Notes: generated by a model not told the origin, from the letters alone. Positions 7,965 through 16,592 are shown, numbered from the stretch's first letter. The stretch: 41,393 nucleotides of DNA from DASPHG01 sp035629775 (GCA_035629775.1 DASPHG010000005.1:1-41393); one strand, 5' to 3'. Numbers and translations are program-made.

Positions 7965-8435
7965 GTGCCCGCTCAGCGCAAGCCCCGCGGCGCCACAAGG
8001 CGCGCCGTAGCCGAGACGACGAAGCTCGCGGACGCCCAGGCCGCGGTCCGGCCGCCGACCGGGCGGCGCCAACGCCCAGGCGACCCCTTCAGCGGCGAGC
8101 TGCGGCGGCGCGACGTGCTGCCGCTCCTCGTCCTTCATCTGATGGCATCCGGCCCGTCCTACGGAAACCAGCTCATGGACCGCATCTCAGAGCTCACCGA
8201 GGGCGTCCTGTCGGTGAACCCGAACACCATGTACCCGCTGCTCCGCCAACTCGAGGCGCGCGGCCTGATCGAGGGCCGGTGGGAGCACCCCGAGCGGCGG
8301 AGCCGCCGCTACTACTCGCTCACGGCCGAAGGGAAGCGCGAGTACCGCACGCTGCGCAAGGACGTGCGGCCGTTCCTCGAGTCGGTCGGGCGCTCGATCG
8401 ACGAGATCGTGCGCGAGGTATATGGCAGCGACTAG
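7965..8435 (+). CDS. PadR family transcriptional regulator
   Basis: About 156 residues: a basic, probably disordered N-terminal ~45 residues, then a PadR winged helix (LLVLHLMASGPSYGNQLM, VNPNTMYPLLRQLEARGLI, and the wing RRSRRYYSLTAEGKREY), followed by a short dimerising helix. PadR proteins are dimeric repressors, often relieved by small phenolics or drugs. I chose GTG 7965 because of the -10 box six bases upstream; a TTG at 7917 would extend it. The 3' end overlaps the SRPBCC gene by 14 bases, so the two are probably co-translated. It may regulate itself and the divergent secreted-protein gene through the palindromes between them. Confidence 0.88.
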   Translation: MPAQRKPRGATRRAVAETTKLADAQAAVRPPTGRRQRPGDPFSGELRRRDVLPLLVLHLMASGPSYGNQLMDRISELTEGVLSVNPNTMYPLLRQLEARGLIEGRWEHPERRSRRYYSLTAEGKREYRTLRKDVRPFLESVGRSIDEIVREVYGSD

Positions 8436-8892
8436 CGCGATCCGGACGGTTGACCTCGATCCCGGGGAGGCGTGGGCGCTGTGGACCGACGTCAAGCGCT
8501 GGCCGACTTTCGTCGAGGGTTTCGCACACGTGCTCGAGCGTGCGAACGATTGGCCGGGCGAGGGGGCGAAGCTGGTCTGGGGCTCGACGCCCGACGGCCG
8601 CGGGCGCGTCACCGAGCGCGTGACGGCCTCGGAGCCCGGCGTCGTGTTCGCGACTCAGGTGTTCGAGGAGGCGCTCGTCGGCACCCAGAGCCTGACCTTT
8701 GGCGGCACCGACGACGGCCGCACGCGCGTCGAGCTACGGCTGGACTACGAGCTTGCGAAGAGCGGACCGCTGCAGGCGGTCGCCGACGTCCTCTTCATCC
8801 GTCGCGCCCTCAACCAGGCCCTCAACCGCACGCTCGCCCGCTTCGCCACCGAGGCCGCCGAGGAGGGCGGCTACTCGCAGAAAGCGATGTAG
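8422..8892 (+). CDS. SRPBCC (START/polyketide-cyclase-like) family protein
   Basis: A 156-residue protein with the pattern of the Bet v1-like SRPBCC fold: an early WALWTDVKRWPTFVEGF helix, alternating strands, and a long C-terminal amphipathic helix (NQALNRTLARF). Such proteins bind hydrophobic ligands in a deep pocket; the ligand here is unknown. ATG 8422 lies inside the end of the PadR gene (14-base overlap), so expression is coupled. A PadR-SRPBCC pair suggests a sensed or sequestered hydrophobic compound, which is inference. Its 3' end overlaps the end of the next gene on the opposite strand by 22 bases. Confidence 0.8.
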   Translation: MAATSAIRTVDLDPGEAWALWTDVKRWPTFVEGFAHVLERANDWPGEGAKLVWGSTPDGRGRVTERVTASEPGVVFATQVFEEALVGTQSLTFGGTDDGRTRVELRLDYELAKSGPLQAVADVLFIRRALNQALNRTLARFATEAAEEGGYSQKAM

Positions 8893-9374
8893 GGCACGCC
8901 GATGATCGTGATCCGCTCGGTCTCGGTGCTGACCCCGAAGCGCAGCGGCCCGCCGCCCTTCTTCGGCACGCGTACGAGCGTGATCCCGAAGGTGTCCTCG
9001 GTGTCGCGGTTCACCTTCGCCTTTGGATAGGCGGCCTTGATGTCCGGGATGCGGTCGCCGATGCCGACGCCGCGCGCCTTCGCGCCGCCGGTGATCGTGA
9101 TGTCGCGTGCCTTGCGCGGCCGGTTCTTGGTGTAGCCGACGATCCCCTCGAGCGGCTTCTTCAGCTTCGCCGCTCGCGTGTCGTCGCCACCCAGCGGGCA
9201 GCCGCGCCTCATCCGCTTGACGAGGCCCTGCTCGCGAAGCTCCGCGTGCGTCATGCCGAGCTTGACCCCGTCCACCCCCTTCGGGGTGATCTTCTTCGGC
9301 CCGGCGGCTGGGGCGATGGCCGCGCCGACGGCGAGGAACACGACAAGCGCGAGGAGCGTGCGGAGCGAGTTCAT
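8871..9374 (-). CDS. Small secreted protein, conserved hypothetical (167 aa)
   Basis: A signal peptide (MNSLRTLLALVVFLAVGAAIAP) is followed by a ~145-residue domain containing GVDGVKLGMTHAELREQGLV, with two cysteines in the mature part. GVGIGDRIPDIKAAYP looks like a second copy of the same unit ([VI]GxxxxxI...YP). This two-copy arrangement resembles small exported stress or envelope proteins but I cannot name the family. I chose ATG 9374 because the signal peptide begins there and TACGCT lies six bases upstream. The gene lies 13 bases after the hexapeptide-repeat gene on the same strand, so it may be its downstream partner. Confidence 0.7.
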   Translation of the reverse strand: MNSLRTLLALVVFLAVGAAIAPAAGPKKITPKGVDGVKLGMTHAELREQGLVKRMRRGCPLGGDDTRAAKLKKPLEGIVGYTKNRPRKARDITITGGAKARGVGIGDRIPDIKAAYPKAKVNRDTEDTFGITLVRVPKKGGGPLRFGVSTETERITIIGVPYIAFCE

Positions 9375-9387
9375 GCGCGCAGCGTAC

Positions 9388-9750
9388 TCACGCGCTCTCG
9401 CCGATCCTCCCAACCGCGCCGCGTAGGCCGACGCAACCGACACAGGCGACGCACCCCACGCAGTCGACACATCCGACGCAGAGGACGCAGGCGGCGCATC
9501 CGACGTTGCCGGCGCCGAGGACGACACCGGCGCTCGCCACCGTCGCCGCCGATCCGATCACCGCGGCGCTCGCGACGGTGCCGGCGGACCCGACGACGGC
9601 GGCGCTGGCCACCGTGCCCGCCGAGCCCACGACGCCCGCGCTGGCAACGGTGGCGGCGGAGCCGACGACGCCGCCGCTCACGACGGTCGCCGTCGCGCCC
9701 GTCAGGCCGACGCTCGCCTCGTTCTCCTCCATCGGCGCGTTCGCCTCCAT
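9388..9750 (-). CDS. Hexapeptide-repeat protein with a (Cxx)7C cysteine ladder
   Basis: 120 residues. Val or Ile occurs at every sixth residue from 23 to 113 without a break, giving 16 hexads. Residues 23-82 repeat V-[GA]-S-A-[AG]-x. From residue 83 the hexad becomes V-x-C-[AV]-[AG]-C, placing cysteines at 85, 88, 91, 94, 97, 100, 103 and 106. The strict six-residue period suggests a left-handed beta-helix of about five coils, with cysteines stacking as a ladder (disulfides or metal). There is no signal peptide. ATG 9750 follows TAGGGT by seven bases, a leaderless pattern. No family is recognised. The other strand also shows a repeat, but without the hexad logic. Confidence 0.6.
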   Translation of the reverse strand: MEANAPMEENEASVGLTGATATVVSGGVVGSAATVASAGVVGSAGTVASAAVVGSAGTVASAAVIGSAATVASAGVVLGAGNVGCAACVLCVGCVDCVGCVACVGCVGLRGAVGRIGESA

Positions 9751-9872
9751 CGGCCCGACCCTAACCGGCTCGCCGTCCGTCGAGCGTCGCCTGAGCGCCC
9801 TAAACGGGCGACGAGGCGACACTCGGCGAGGGAACGGAACCCGGCGGGCGTATCCGCTGTACAACGGACACG

Positions 9873-10445
9873 GTGGAGGACCGGCCACCTTTCGAGACAG
9901 ACCTCGTCGCGCGCGCGAAGAAGGGAGACGCGGATGCGTACGCGGAGCTTGTGAGACAGCACGAGACGATCGCGTTCCGGACCGCGTGGCTGATCACCGG
10001 CAGCGCGGCCGACGCCGAGGAGGCCGCCCAGGACGGCTTCGTCAAGGCGTACCGCGCGCTCGGACGCTTCAGGCCGGACGCGCCGTTTCGCCCATGGCTG
10101 CTCGCGATCGTGGCGAACGAGGCGCGCAACCGGCGGGTGGCGCAAACCCGGCGCGATCGCCTGGTGCTGCGCGCGCGCGAGGAGGAGAGCGCGGTGGAGG
10201 AGCGCCGTCCGGGAGGCGCGGTCCCGTCCCCCGAGGCGGCGCTCCTCGACTCCGAGCGCCGCAGCGAGCTGCTCGACCGGGTGGCGGCGCTCCCGGAAAA
10301 GCACCGGCTCGTCGTCGCCTGTCGTTATCTGCTCGATCTGTCCGAGGAGGAGACGGCGGCGGCTCTGGGCGTACGGGCGGGAACCGTGAAGTCGCGCCTG
10401 TCGCGTGCGCTCGCCCGGCTCAGGGAGGAGATGCCCGATGCCTGA
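9873..10445 (+). CDS. ECF-type RNA polymerase sigma factor (sigma-70 family)
   Basis: 190 residues with the two usual ECF regions. Region 2 includes YAELVRQHETIAFRTAWLITGSAADAEEAAQDGFVKAYRAL and FRPWLLAIVANEARN. Region 4 includes LPEKHRLVVACRYLLDLSEEETAAALGVRAGTVKSRLSRAL, a helix-turn-helix contacting the -35 element. It directs RNA polymerase to a small stress regulon. GTG 9873 is preceded by TACAAC and a 7-base gap. The 3' end overlaps the next gene by 8 bases, coupling it to its likely anti-sigma factor. Confidence 0.93.
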   Translation: MEDRPPFETDLVARAKKGDADAYAELVRQHETIAFRTAWLITGSAADAEEAAQDGFVKAYRALGRFRPDAPFRPWLLAIVANEARNRRVAQTRRDRLVLRAREEESAVEERRPGGAVPSPEAALLDSERRSELLDRVAALPEKHRLVVACRYLLDLSEEETAAALGVRAGTVKSRLSRALARLREEMPDA

Positions 10446-11169
10446 GCGGCTCGACCATTCGCTCCGGGACCTGGCCGGCCAGGTGGACTTCCCGCCGACC
10501 CCGGACCTCGCGGCGGCCGTCGCGGGCCGCCTGGTTGAGCCGGCCGCCCGGCCCGCCCCCCGGCGGGCCGGCCTCCCGCTCCGTCGCCCGCTCGCTCTGG
10601 CCGGGATCGGGCTGCTGCTCGCAGCCGCGGGTGTGTTCGCGGCATCGCCGGGCGTGCGCGACGCGGTCCTCGAGTTCGTCGGCATCCGCGGCGCATCCGT
10701 CGAGCGGGTGTCGCGGCTGCCGACCGTGCCTCGCACCGTCGGGCCCGCGGGCGAGCGCGTCACGCTGGCCGAAGCCCGCCGCCGAGCCGGCTTCGAGGTT
10801 CGATCCTCGCGCCTCGGGCGACCTGATCGGGTGCGCTACTCGGACCGGGTGCCGGGCGGCGTCGTCACGTTCAGGGTCGCCGGCTTTACCGTCACGCAGC
10901 TCCGCGCCGGCGTTGAGCGCAAGTTCCTCCGCAAGCTCGTGGCGGAGGGCACGACGGTCGAGCGGCTCCGTGTGACCGACGATCCGGCGCTCTGGCTGGT
11001 CGGCCGTCCGCATGTCGTCTACCTGCGCGACGCGAACGGGCAGGTGATCGAGGAGACGCTCCAGCGGGCCGGCAATGTTCTGATCGTCGAGCACGAGGGC
11101 GTGCTGGTGCGCGTGGAGGGCGCGGACGCGCTCGAAGAGGCGGTCATGGCCGCGGCATCGCTGGGCTGA
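10438..11169 (+). CDS. Membrane-bound anti-sigma factor (putative)
   Basis: A ~243-residue protein with a short cytoplasmic N-terminus, one transmembrane segment (residues ~51-69, GIGLLLAAAGVFAAS) and an extracytoplasmic domain. The start codon lies inside the end of the sigma gene, the normal arrangement for a sigma/anti-sigma pair, and this placement is the main reason for the call. No HxxxCxxC zinc anti-sigma motif is present, so it is not a ZAS-type factor. The outer domain repeats a pattern of beta strands with Val and Arg and has no recognised catalytic motif. It probably holds the sigma factor at the membrane until a signal arrives. Confidence 0.65.
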   Translation: MPERLDHSLRDLAGQVDFPPTPDLAAAVAGRLVEPAARPAPRRAGLPLRRPLALAGIGLLLAAAGVFAASPGVRDAVLEFVGIRGASVERVSRLPTVPRTVGPAGERVTLAEARRRAGFEVRSSRLGRPDRVRYSDRVPGGVVTFRVAGFTVTQLRAGVERKFLRKLVAEGTTVERLRVTDDPALWLVGRPHVVYLRDANGQVIEETLQRAGNVLIVEHEGVLVRVEGADALEEAVMAAASLG

Positions 11170-11204
11170 GGGAACCGGCCAGCGCTCACGGTTGTAAGGG
11201 CATT

Positions 11205-11813
11205 ATGAAGCGAATCTCATTTGCGATCGGGCTGACGCTCTTGCTGCTGCCAGCCGGCGCGCACGCGAAGGGCACCAACGTACGGACCTCGTCGGCGCCT
11301 CACGGGACCGACGCCGGCGAGCGCTGGACGACGCTGGTGAGGATCACGATGCCCGGCGCCGGCCCGCTCGAAGGCCTGCGCCCCAGGGTCGTTATCCGCA
11401 GGGGAGACACCATCACCGCCTTCACGGCCGAGCCGACCGGCAAGCCCGGCGTCTACCGGGCGGGCGTCGTCTTCCCGTCGCGCGGGATGTGGCGCTACGG
11501 CGTCGTCGACGGGCTCGACCGATTCGAGCGCGGCGCCGGACGGCTGCACGGGTTCCCGCCAGTCAGGATCGGCCCGAACGAGGCCGAGCTCGACGAGCCG
11601 CCGCTGCCGATCTCCGGAGAGGTGGAAGAAATTGCCGCTCCCGCCGCCCTCGACTCCCCGCAGGGCCAGCTGCCACCCAGGACATACAGCGTGGCGACCG
11701 AGGAGGACGACGGCGGCTCCGGCATGAGCGCCGCCATCCCGGTGGCCGCGATCGTGTTGGGTGCGGCGCTGCTACTGCCCGCCTGGGTGCGGCGGCGCCG
11801 CCGGCACGCCTAG
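11205..11813 (+). CDS. Exported, C-terminally membrane-anchored protein (YtkA/FixH-like)
   Basis: 202 residues: a signal peptide (~21 residues ending AHA), an Ig-like beta domain, an acidic linker, and a C-terminal transmembrane segment followed by RRRRRHA, so the domain is held outside the cell. The ERWTTLVRITMPG...LRPRVVIRRG...FTAEPTGKPGVYRAGVVFP layout resembles YtkA/FixH-type beta domains. The resemblance is from pattern only. A TAAGGG ribosome site lies just before ATG 11205. It follows the anti-sigma gene by 35 bases and may belong to the same operon, perhaps as part of the sensed envelope machinery. Confidence 0.6.
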   Translation: MKRISFAIGLTLLLLPAGAHAKGTNVRTSSAPHGTDAGERWTTLVRITMPGAGPLEGLRPRVVIRRGDTITAFTAEPTGKPGVYRAGVVFPSRGMWRYGVVDGLDRFERGAGRLHGFPPVRIGPNEAELDEPPLPISGEVEEIAAPAALDSPQGQLPPRTYSVATEEDDGGSGMSAAIPVAAIVLGAALLLPAWVRRRRRHA

Positions 11814-11841
11814 GCCCGTCTGCTTGCGCATTCGCGCCACC

Positions 11842-11863
11842 GGGCCTACCTTGGAGTAGGCCC
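11842..11863. terminator. Hairpin GGGCCTAC-(6)-GTAGGCCC
   Basis: A perfect 8-base-pair stem with a CTTGGA loop, lying 8 bases before the ATG of the 454-residue secreted protein and 28 bases after the previous stop. No T-tract follows. It may terminate the sigma-factor operon, or it may be a cis element or operator at the start of the next transcript. Confidence 0.45.
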
Positions 11864-11871
11864 TTCGGATC

Positions 11872-13236
11872 ATGCTCGGACGCCTGATACCACGCAAGAG
11901 GTACGCCACGGTCGGCTTCGCGGTCGTCTTGGCGACCTCGCTCGCAGCCCCCCTCCCTGCCTCGGCCGCCTCGCCGGCGGAGAACAAGGCCCGCGATCTG
12001 ATCGACGCGGCGCGCAAGCCGTGCAAGCTCGAGCCGCCCACGAGCACCGGCGTCTCCGTGTCCGACTCCGGCTTCGGCGGCGTCAAGGAGGTAAGCGCGA
12101 CGGTGGTTCGCAAGCCGCCGGTCGGCACGTCCGGGGCGGTTGCCGGCGCTCGCTGGGAGGTCGACGACGGCAAGCTCAGGCCGCTCGACCCGATGGCGGG
12201 CGAGATCAACCGCCGCTGCGGCGACGACCCGGGCAAGCCGGACTCACCGTTCGACTGGCGCAGTCTCCCCTACTTCGGCGGATACGACCAGGCTTACCTG
12301 TACCTGATCACGAGCAAGCGCTGGGGCCGCGCCGACCAGGTCACGAAGCACCTGCCGGGCGAGACGGGATCCCAGGATTGGGGCGAGGTCGGCGGCTACA
12401 TCTGGAGCGAAGAATGCGACCCCGGCAAGGACTCAGTCAGGCTGGAGCGAACCGTCCATCTGCCCGGCAGACCGTTCGGCGGTGCCCCGATACGCGGCTC
12501 GCTCAACACACTCGGCTCGATCCTCGGCCCGGATGCGCGCCCGATCACGACGGTCAAGGTGCTGCTGAACGGGCAGACGATCCTCAGGGTGAAGAAGAAC
12601 GGGGACCCGTTCGACTTCGACGACATCCCCGCGAAGCTGTTCAAGTCCGGCGCCAACCGGGTCGAGATCCGGGCGGAGAAACGCCGGACCGGCAAGTGCA
12701 ACAGTCGCAACGCCCCCACGCTCGTGGGCGTGGAGTTCTCGCTGTATGCGACCTACGGGTCCGACCTCAAGGTGGTCGTCCCGGAGCATGCGCGCAGCAA
12801 CGCATTCGGAATCGACATTCCGTTCACGGTCGTGAACAAGGGCCCGTCCGACATCCCCGAGGCCAGGTTCGCGTTCTCCTTCACGATCCACACCGAGGGG
12901 GGCAAGGCCGTCCTCTCGCACATGGGCGCGGGCGACTGCGACCTCAAGCGCGAGGTCATCCAGCCGCCCAGGTTCGGCGAGTCCTTCACCTGCCGCGTGC
13001 CCGACATCGAACGGGGCGAGTCCAAGAAGTTCGCGATCCGCGTCGTGCCCGGGCTCCCCGACGGAGAGGACTACTGGGGGGCCAGCCTCACCTGGTCGAG
13101 CCGGATCGCGGGCATGGGCGAAGTGGACGGCTCGAACCAGAACGGACTCCGCCACATCACGGGCTGTTTCATCGGGAAGGACCCCCGATGTCCAAAAGAC
13201 CCGCCCGCGAGTGGCGCTTCGCTACTTGGGTTCTAG
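11872..13236 (+). CDS. Secreted beta-rich protein, unknown function
   Basis: 454 residues. The signal peptide is PRKRYATVGFAVVLATSLAAPLPASAAS. The mature protein has a mixed N-terminal region with several cysteines (KPCKLEPP, INRRCGDD, EECDPG) and a C-terminal region reading DLKVVVPEHARSNAFGIDI, PFTVVNKGPSDIPEARF, resembling a CARDB/DUF11-type adhesion or cell-surface beta-sandwich. Conserved aromatic segments (SPFDWRSLPYFGGYDQAYLYLI) are seen before it. I cannot assign an enzyme. The stop at 13236 is only 9 bases from the end of the convergent acyl-CoA dehydrogenase gene, so there is no room for a separate terminator there. Confidence 0.65.
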   Translation: MLGRLIPRKRYATVGFAVVLATSLAAPLPASAASPAENKARDLIDAARKPCKLEPPTSTGVSVSDSGFGGVKEVSATVVRKPPVGTSGAVAGARWEVDDGKLRPLDPMAGEINRRCGDDPGKPDSPFDWRSLPYFGGYDQAYLYLITSKRWGRADQVTKHLPGETGSQDWGEVGGYIWSEECDPGKDSVRLERTVHLPGRPFGGAPIRGSLNTLGSILGPDARPITTVKVLLNGQTILRVKKNGDPFDFDDIPAKLFKSGANRVEIRAEKRRTGKCNSRNAPTLVGVEFSLYATYGSDLKVVVPEHARSNAFGIDIPFTVVNKGPSDIPEARFAFSFTIHTEGGKAVLSHMGAGDCDLKREVIQPPRFGESFTCRVPDIERGESKKFAIRVVPGLPDGEDYWGASLTWSSRIAGMGEVDGSNQNGLRHITGCFIGKDPRCPKDPPASGASLLGF

Positions 13237-13245
13237 TCGAGCCGG

Positions 13246-14430
<1,185 letters not shown>

Positions 14431-14441
14431 TTAAGCGCTCC

Positions 14442-14459
14442 TGATTGATTCGTCAGTCA
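14442..14459. promoter_or_regulatory. FadR-like operator palindrome at the acyl-CoA dehydrogenase start
   Basis: TGATTGA-TTCG-TCAGTCA is an imperfect inverted repeat of 7-4-7 bases (6 of 7 arm positions match). The architecture equals the Bacillus FadR (YsiA, TetR family) operator, TGAATGA-N4-TCATTCA. It overlaps the ribosome site of the dehydrogenase, so bound repressor would block transcription or translation. The functional assignment is inference. Confidence 0.5.
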
Positions 14460-14493
14460 AAACTTGTCCCGGAAGGGTACCGAAGCAGGCTCG

Positions 14494-14631
14494 CTACCCG
14501 GTCAGCAGTCGGATGACGAGCCAGACGCCGAACCCAATCGCCCCAACGGTCAGCAGCACGAGGCCGAGCTGCTCCGGGAAGATCGCCGGGCGACTGGGCG
14601 CCATCGTCCTGCGTCGCAACCTCCGCCACAT
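14494..14631 (-). CDS. Small single-pass membrane protein (45 aa)
   Basis: Begins MWRRLRRRTM and continues through a ~22-residue hydrophobic helix (LGLVLLTVGAIGFGVWLVI) to RLLTG and TAG. Arg residues lie on the N-terminal side, so the N-terminus is probably inside. ATG 14631 follows TACAGT by eight bases, the leaderless pattern seen at other genes here. The gene is divergent from 14653 with only 21 bases between the start codons. No family is recognised. Too short for a confident call, but the promoter and single transmembrane helix agree. Confidence 0.5.
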   Translation of the reverse strand: MWRRLRRRTMAPSRPAIFPEQLGLVLLTVGAIGFGVWLVIRLLTG

Positions 14632-14652
14632 GAGGCCACACTGTAAGCGGGC
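14632..14652. promoter_or_regulatory. Compact divergent promoter (14631- / 14653+)
   Basis: A 21-base gap between divergent start codons containing ACTGTA. Read on the minus strand this is TACAGT, 8 bases before ATG. The plus side is weaker (CACTGT, 8 bases before ATG). Confidence 0.4.
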
Positions 14653-15084
14653 ATGGAGGAGACCTTCGGCACTGTCGTGATCGTCCTGGCGGTCGTCGGC
14701 GCGATCGTCGCGGCGGCGGCATATGTCGGCTCGGGCCGGCTCTACGACGGGATCGGCAAGGGCGCCTTCTCGCTCGACCAGCCGGACCGCCCGAAGGGCC
14801 CGCAGCCCGGGAGCGCCGCCTACGCGGCCGAGGCGGAGGAGGAGACGCGGCAGATGCTCGAGGCGAAGTCGGCGCGCCGGGTCGCGCGCGGCGAGGCGCC
14901 GCTCGACATCGACGCCGAGTATGCGGAGCTCACCGCGTCACAGCCCGTCACAGCCGACGCGGGCCTTCGCGACGAGGTCCGGCAACTCGTAATCGCCAGC
15001 AACGAGCGCCGCGCGCGCCGCGGCGAGCCGCCGCTCGACGTCGAGACGGAGGTGGACCGCCAGCTGCGCGACCTCGGCGCCTAG
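14653..15084 (+). CDS. Membrane-anchored protein with duplicated helical motif
   Basis: 143 residues. The N-terminal transmembrane helix (FGTVVIVLAVVGAIVAAAAYV) is followed by SGRLYDGIGKGAFSLD and a soluble helical part containing two copies of one unit: KSARRVARGEAPLDIDAE (~72-89) and NERRARRGEPPLDVETE (~115-131). Each copy pairs an Arg-rich helix with a short acidic LDxxxE end, like SHOCT-type small membrane-associated domains. Function unknown. It overlaps the end of the aldo/keto reductase gene by 4 bases tail to tail. ATG 14653 is 21 bases from the start of the divergent small membrane protein. Confidence 0.6.
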   Translation: MEETFGTVVIVLAVVGAIVAAAAYVGSGRLYDGIGKGAFSLDQPDRPKGPQPGSAAYAAEAEEETRQMLEAKSARRVARGEAPLDIDAEYAELTASQPVTADAGLRDEVRQLVIASNERRARRGEPPLDVETEVDRQLRDLGA

Positions 15085-16202
15085 TGCGTCGGGACCAGGT
15101 CCGCCTCGGGCTCGATCCCCCACCGCGCCGCCAGCTCGGCCAGCTCCGGCGTCAGCTCCCAGCGGTCCGGCTGCTCCGCGCCCTCGTGGTCCGGAACGCC
15201 GCCCTTCAGCTTCATGCAGCCCTTGTTGTCGCCGATCTGCGCGATCGTCGCCACCTCGTCGGGGCTAAGGCGGATGTCGCGCGGCACGGCCGCGAGCTCG
15301 GCTCGCTTCTCCTCGATCGGCTTGGCGTCCTCGCCCGGCTCCTGGATGAGCGTCGGCACCGTGCATTCGACCGGCTCGTGCGCCAGGTTCCACTGGCACG
15401 CCATCTGCAGCGGCGTGAGACCGTGCGCGCCGCCGACGTGGCGCATGCGGTCGAGCTTCGCGCGTCCCTCTTCGACCCAGCCGGCCGGGCGGAAGCTCCG
15501 ATGGTCGTGCTTCGGGAACGGGTGTCCCGGCAGGACGTCGTCGTGGAAGAGCCCCCCGTAGTCCACCACGCGCGTGATCAGTCGCACGTCCGCCTCGAGC
15601 GCGGCGGGAAGGCACAGCTCCCCCGGCCACGGCTCCAGTGGGTTGAGGATGATCATCGCCCAGTCGATCGCCTCGCCGAACCGCTCGAAGCAGGCGATGA
15701 GGTCGAGCGTGAAGCCGTTGGCCGGCCCCGGGGCGACGCCGATCCGGCGCGCCAGGCCCTCGTCGCGGAGCGCGCGCATCCCGTCCCAGACGGCCTCCGA
15801 CGTGTAGCCCTCCCGGTCGGGGTTGTGCAGCAGGAGCAGGTCGAAGGACTCGAGGTCGCAGCGCTCGAGCGAGCGCTCCGTGGCCATACGGAGGTAGCCG
15901 GCGTGGTCGTCCTGGGTCTGGGTGAAGCGGGGGAAGCCCTTCGCGCCCATGCGCTCCCCGGCGTAGAAGTCGTGCCCGACGGCGCCCACCACGAAGTACG
16001 ACTCGCGGTCGATTCCGTCCACGGCGCGCGCCACGAGCCGGTCCGCCTCGCCCTGGCCGTAGACGTCGGCGGTCAGAAGCGTGTTGATCCCGTGGCCCGG
16101 CCGGAGCAGGGCAACCAACCGGTCCTCGTCGATCGGCTCCCCGAAATGCATGAAACGCCCGCCGCTCCAAGTCCCAATCGCGACGTGGTCGGGTCCCGTC
16201 AT
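15081..16202 (-). CDS. Aldo/keto reductase family protein
   Basis: 373 residues. Features of the TIM-barrel family include an early TADVYGQGEADRLV, SYFVVGAVGHDFYAG, LERCDLESFDLLLLHNPDREGY (the AKR LLLHxP strand) and IGVAPGPANGF, with a C-terminal TPLQMACQWNLAH. It probably uses NAD(P)H to reduce an aldehyde or ketone, or acts on sugars; the substrate cannot be told. The Tyr of the catalytic tetrad may lie in DVYGQG. The start ATG 16202 is separated from the divergent gene by 20 bases holding a shared -10 element. The C-terminal ~60 residues are longer than in small AKRs. Confidence 0.82.
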   Translation of the reverse strand: MTGPDHVAIGTWSGGRFMHFGEPIDEDRLVALLRPGHGINTLLTADVYGQGEADRLVARAVDGIDRESYFVVGAVGHDFYAGERMGAKGFPRFTQTQDDHAGYLRMATERSLERCDLESFDLLLLHNPDREGYTSEAVWDGMRALRDEGLARRIGVAPGPANGFTLDLIACFERFGEAIDWAMIILNPLEPWPGELCLPAALEADVRLITRVVDYGGLFHDDVLPGHPFPKHDHRSFRPAGWVEEGRAKLDRMRHVGGAHGLTPLQMACQWNLAHEPVECTVPTLIQEPGEDAKPIEEKRAELAAVPRDIRLSPDEVATIAQIGDNKGCMKLKGGVPDHEGAEQPDRWELTPELAELAARWGIEPEADLVPTH

Positions 16203-16222
16203 ATCGGGTATAGATAGCGACG
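16203..16222. promoter_or_regulatory. Shared TATA-type divergent promoter (16202- / 16223+)
   Basis: The 20 bases between the divergent start codons hold TATAGATA (16209-16216). Read forward it places TAGATA 6 bases before ATG 16223. Read in reverse it is TATCTATA, 8 bases or fewer before ATG 16202. No ribosome site fits on either side, so both transcripts appear leaderless. Confidence 0.5.
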
Positions 16223-16558
16223 ATGGCAGACCAGAGACGGTTCGAGCTCGACGAGTTGCTCATCCGGCCGGGCACCTATTTCAATCCTCAGACCGAGGTG
16301 ATGGTGGTCGTGGACGACTCGCCGTCGATGGATGCCGAGATCTTCAACATGGAGGAGTTCGAGGGCGCCGACTGGGTGCTCGTGTCCGACGAGCTCCCCC
16401 TCGACGAGGCCCAGCGCGACGAGCTGCTCGAGGGCTTCCAGGCGACCCACCACGGTGGCGACGGCCGCCAGCCGGTCGGCGACGACGACGAAGACCTCGA
16501 CTTCGACGACGAAGAAGAGGAAGAGCTCAAGCCGGACGAAGACTTCGACCAGGAATAG
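16223..16558 (+). CDS. Acidic conserved hypothetical protein (111 aa)
   Basis: A cytoplasmic protein starting MADQRRFELDELLIRPGTYFNPQTEVMVVVDDSP with a C-terminal tail of Asp and Glu (DDDEDLDFDDEEEEEL). The N-terminal ~60 residues look folded. I have no family name for it but consider it a conserved clade protein. It is divergent from an aldo/keto reductase, with a shared compact promoter. The tail could be for binding basic partners or metal, but that is inference. Confidence 0.6.
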   Translation: MADQRRFELDELLIRPGTYFNPQTEVMVVVDDSPSMDAEIFNMEEFEGADWVLVSDELPLDEAQRDELLEGFQATHHGGDGRQPVGDDDEDLDFDDEEEEELKPDEDFDQE

Positions 16559-16592
16559 CCGCCCGCCCGCGAGGGCATAACCTGCCGCGCGC

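Noticed and set aside
5410..8010. An 866-codon open frame on the plus strand
   Set aside because: High-GC antisense shadow of the dehydrogenase and secreted-protein genes; Asp/Leu/Arg-rich pseudo-sequence without domains.
9506..10975. Long repeat-bearing frame on the plus strand over the cysteine-hexapeptide gene and the sigma factor
   Set aside because: It shows Ala/Thr/Pro repeats only as the antisense shadow of the hexad repeats, and then runs through the sigma factor in a wrong frame.
14453..14722. 89-codon minus-strand Pro/Arg-rich frame
   Set aside because: The better gene here is the 45-codon membrane protein in another frame (14494-14631).
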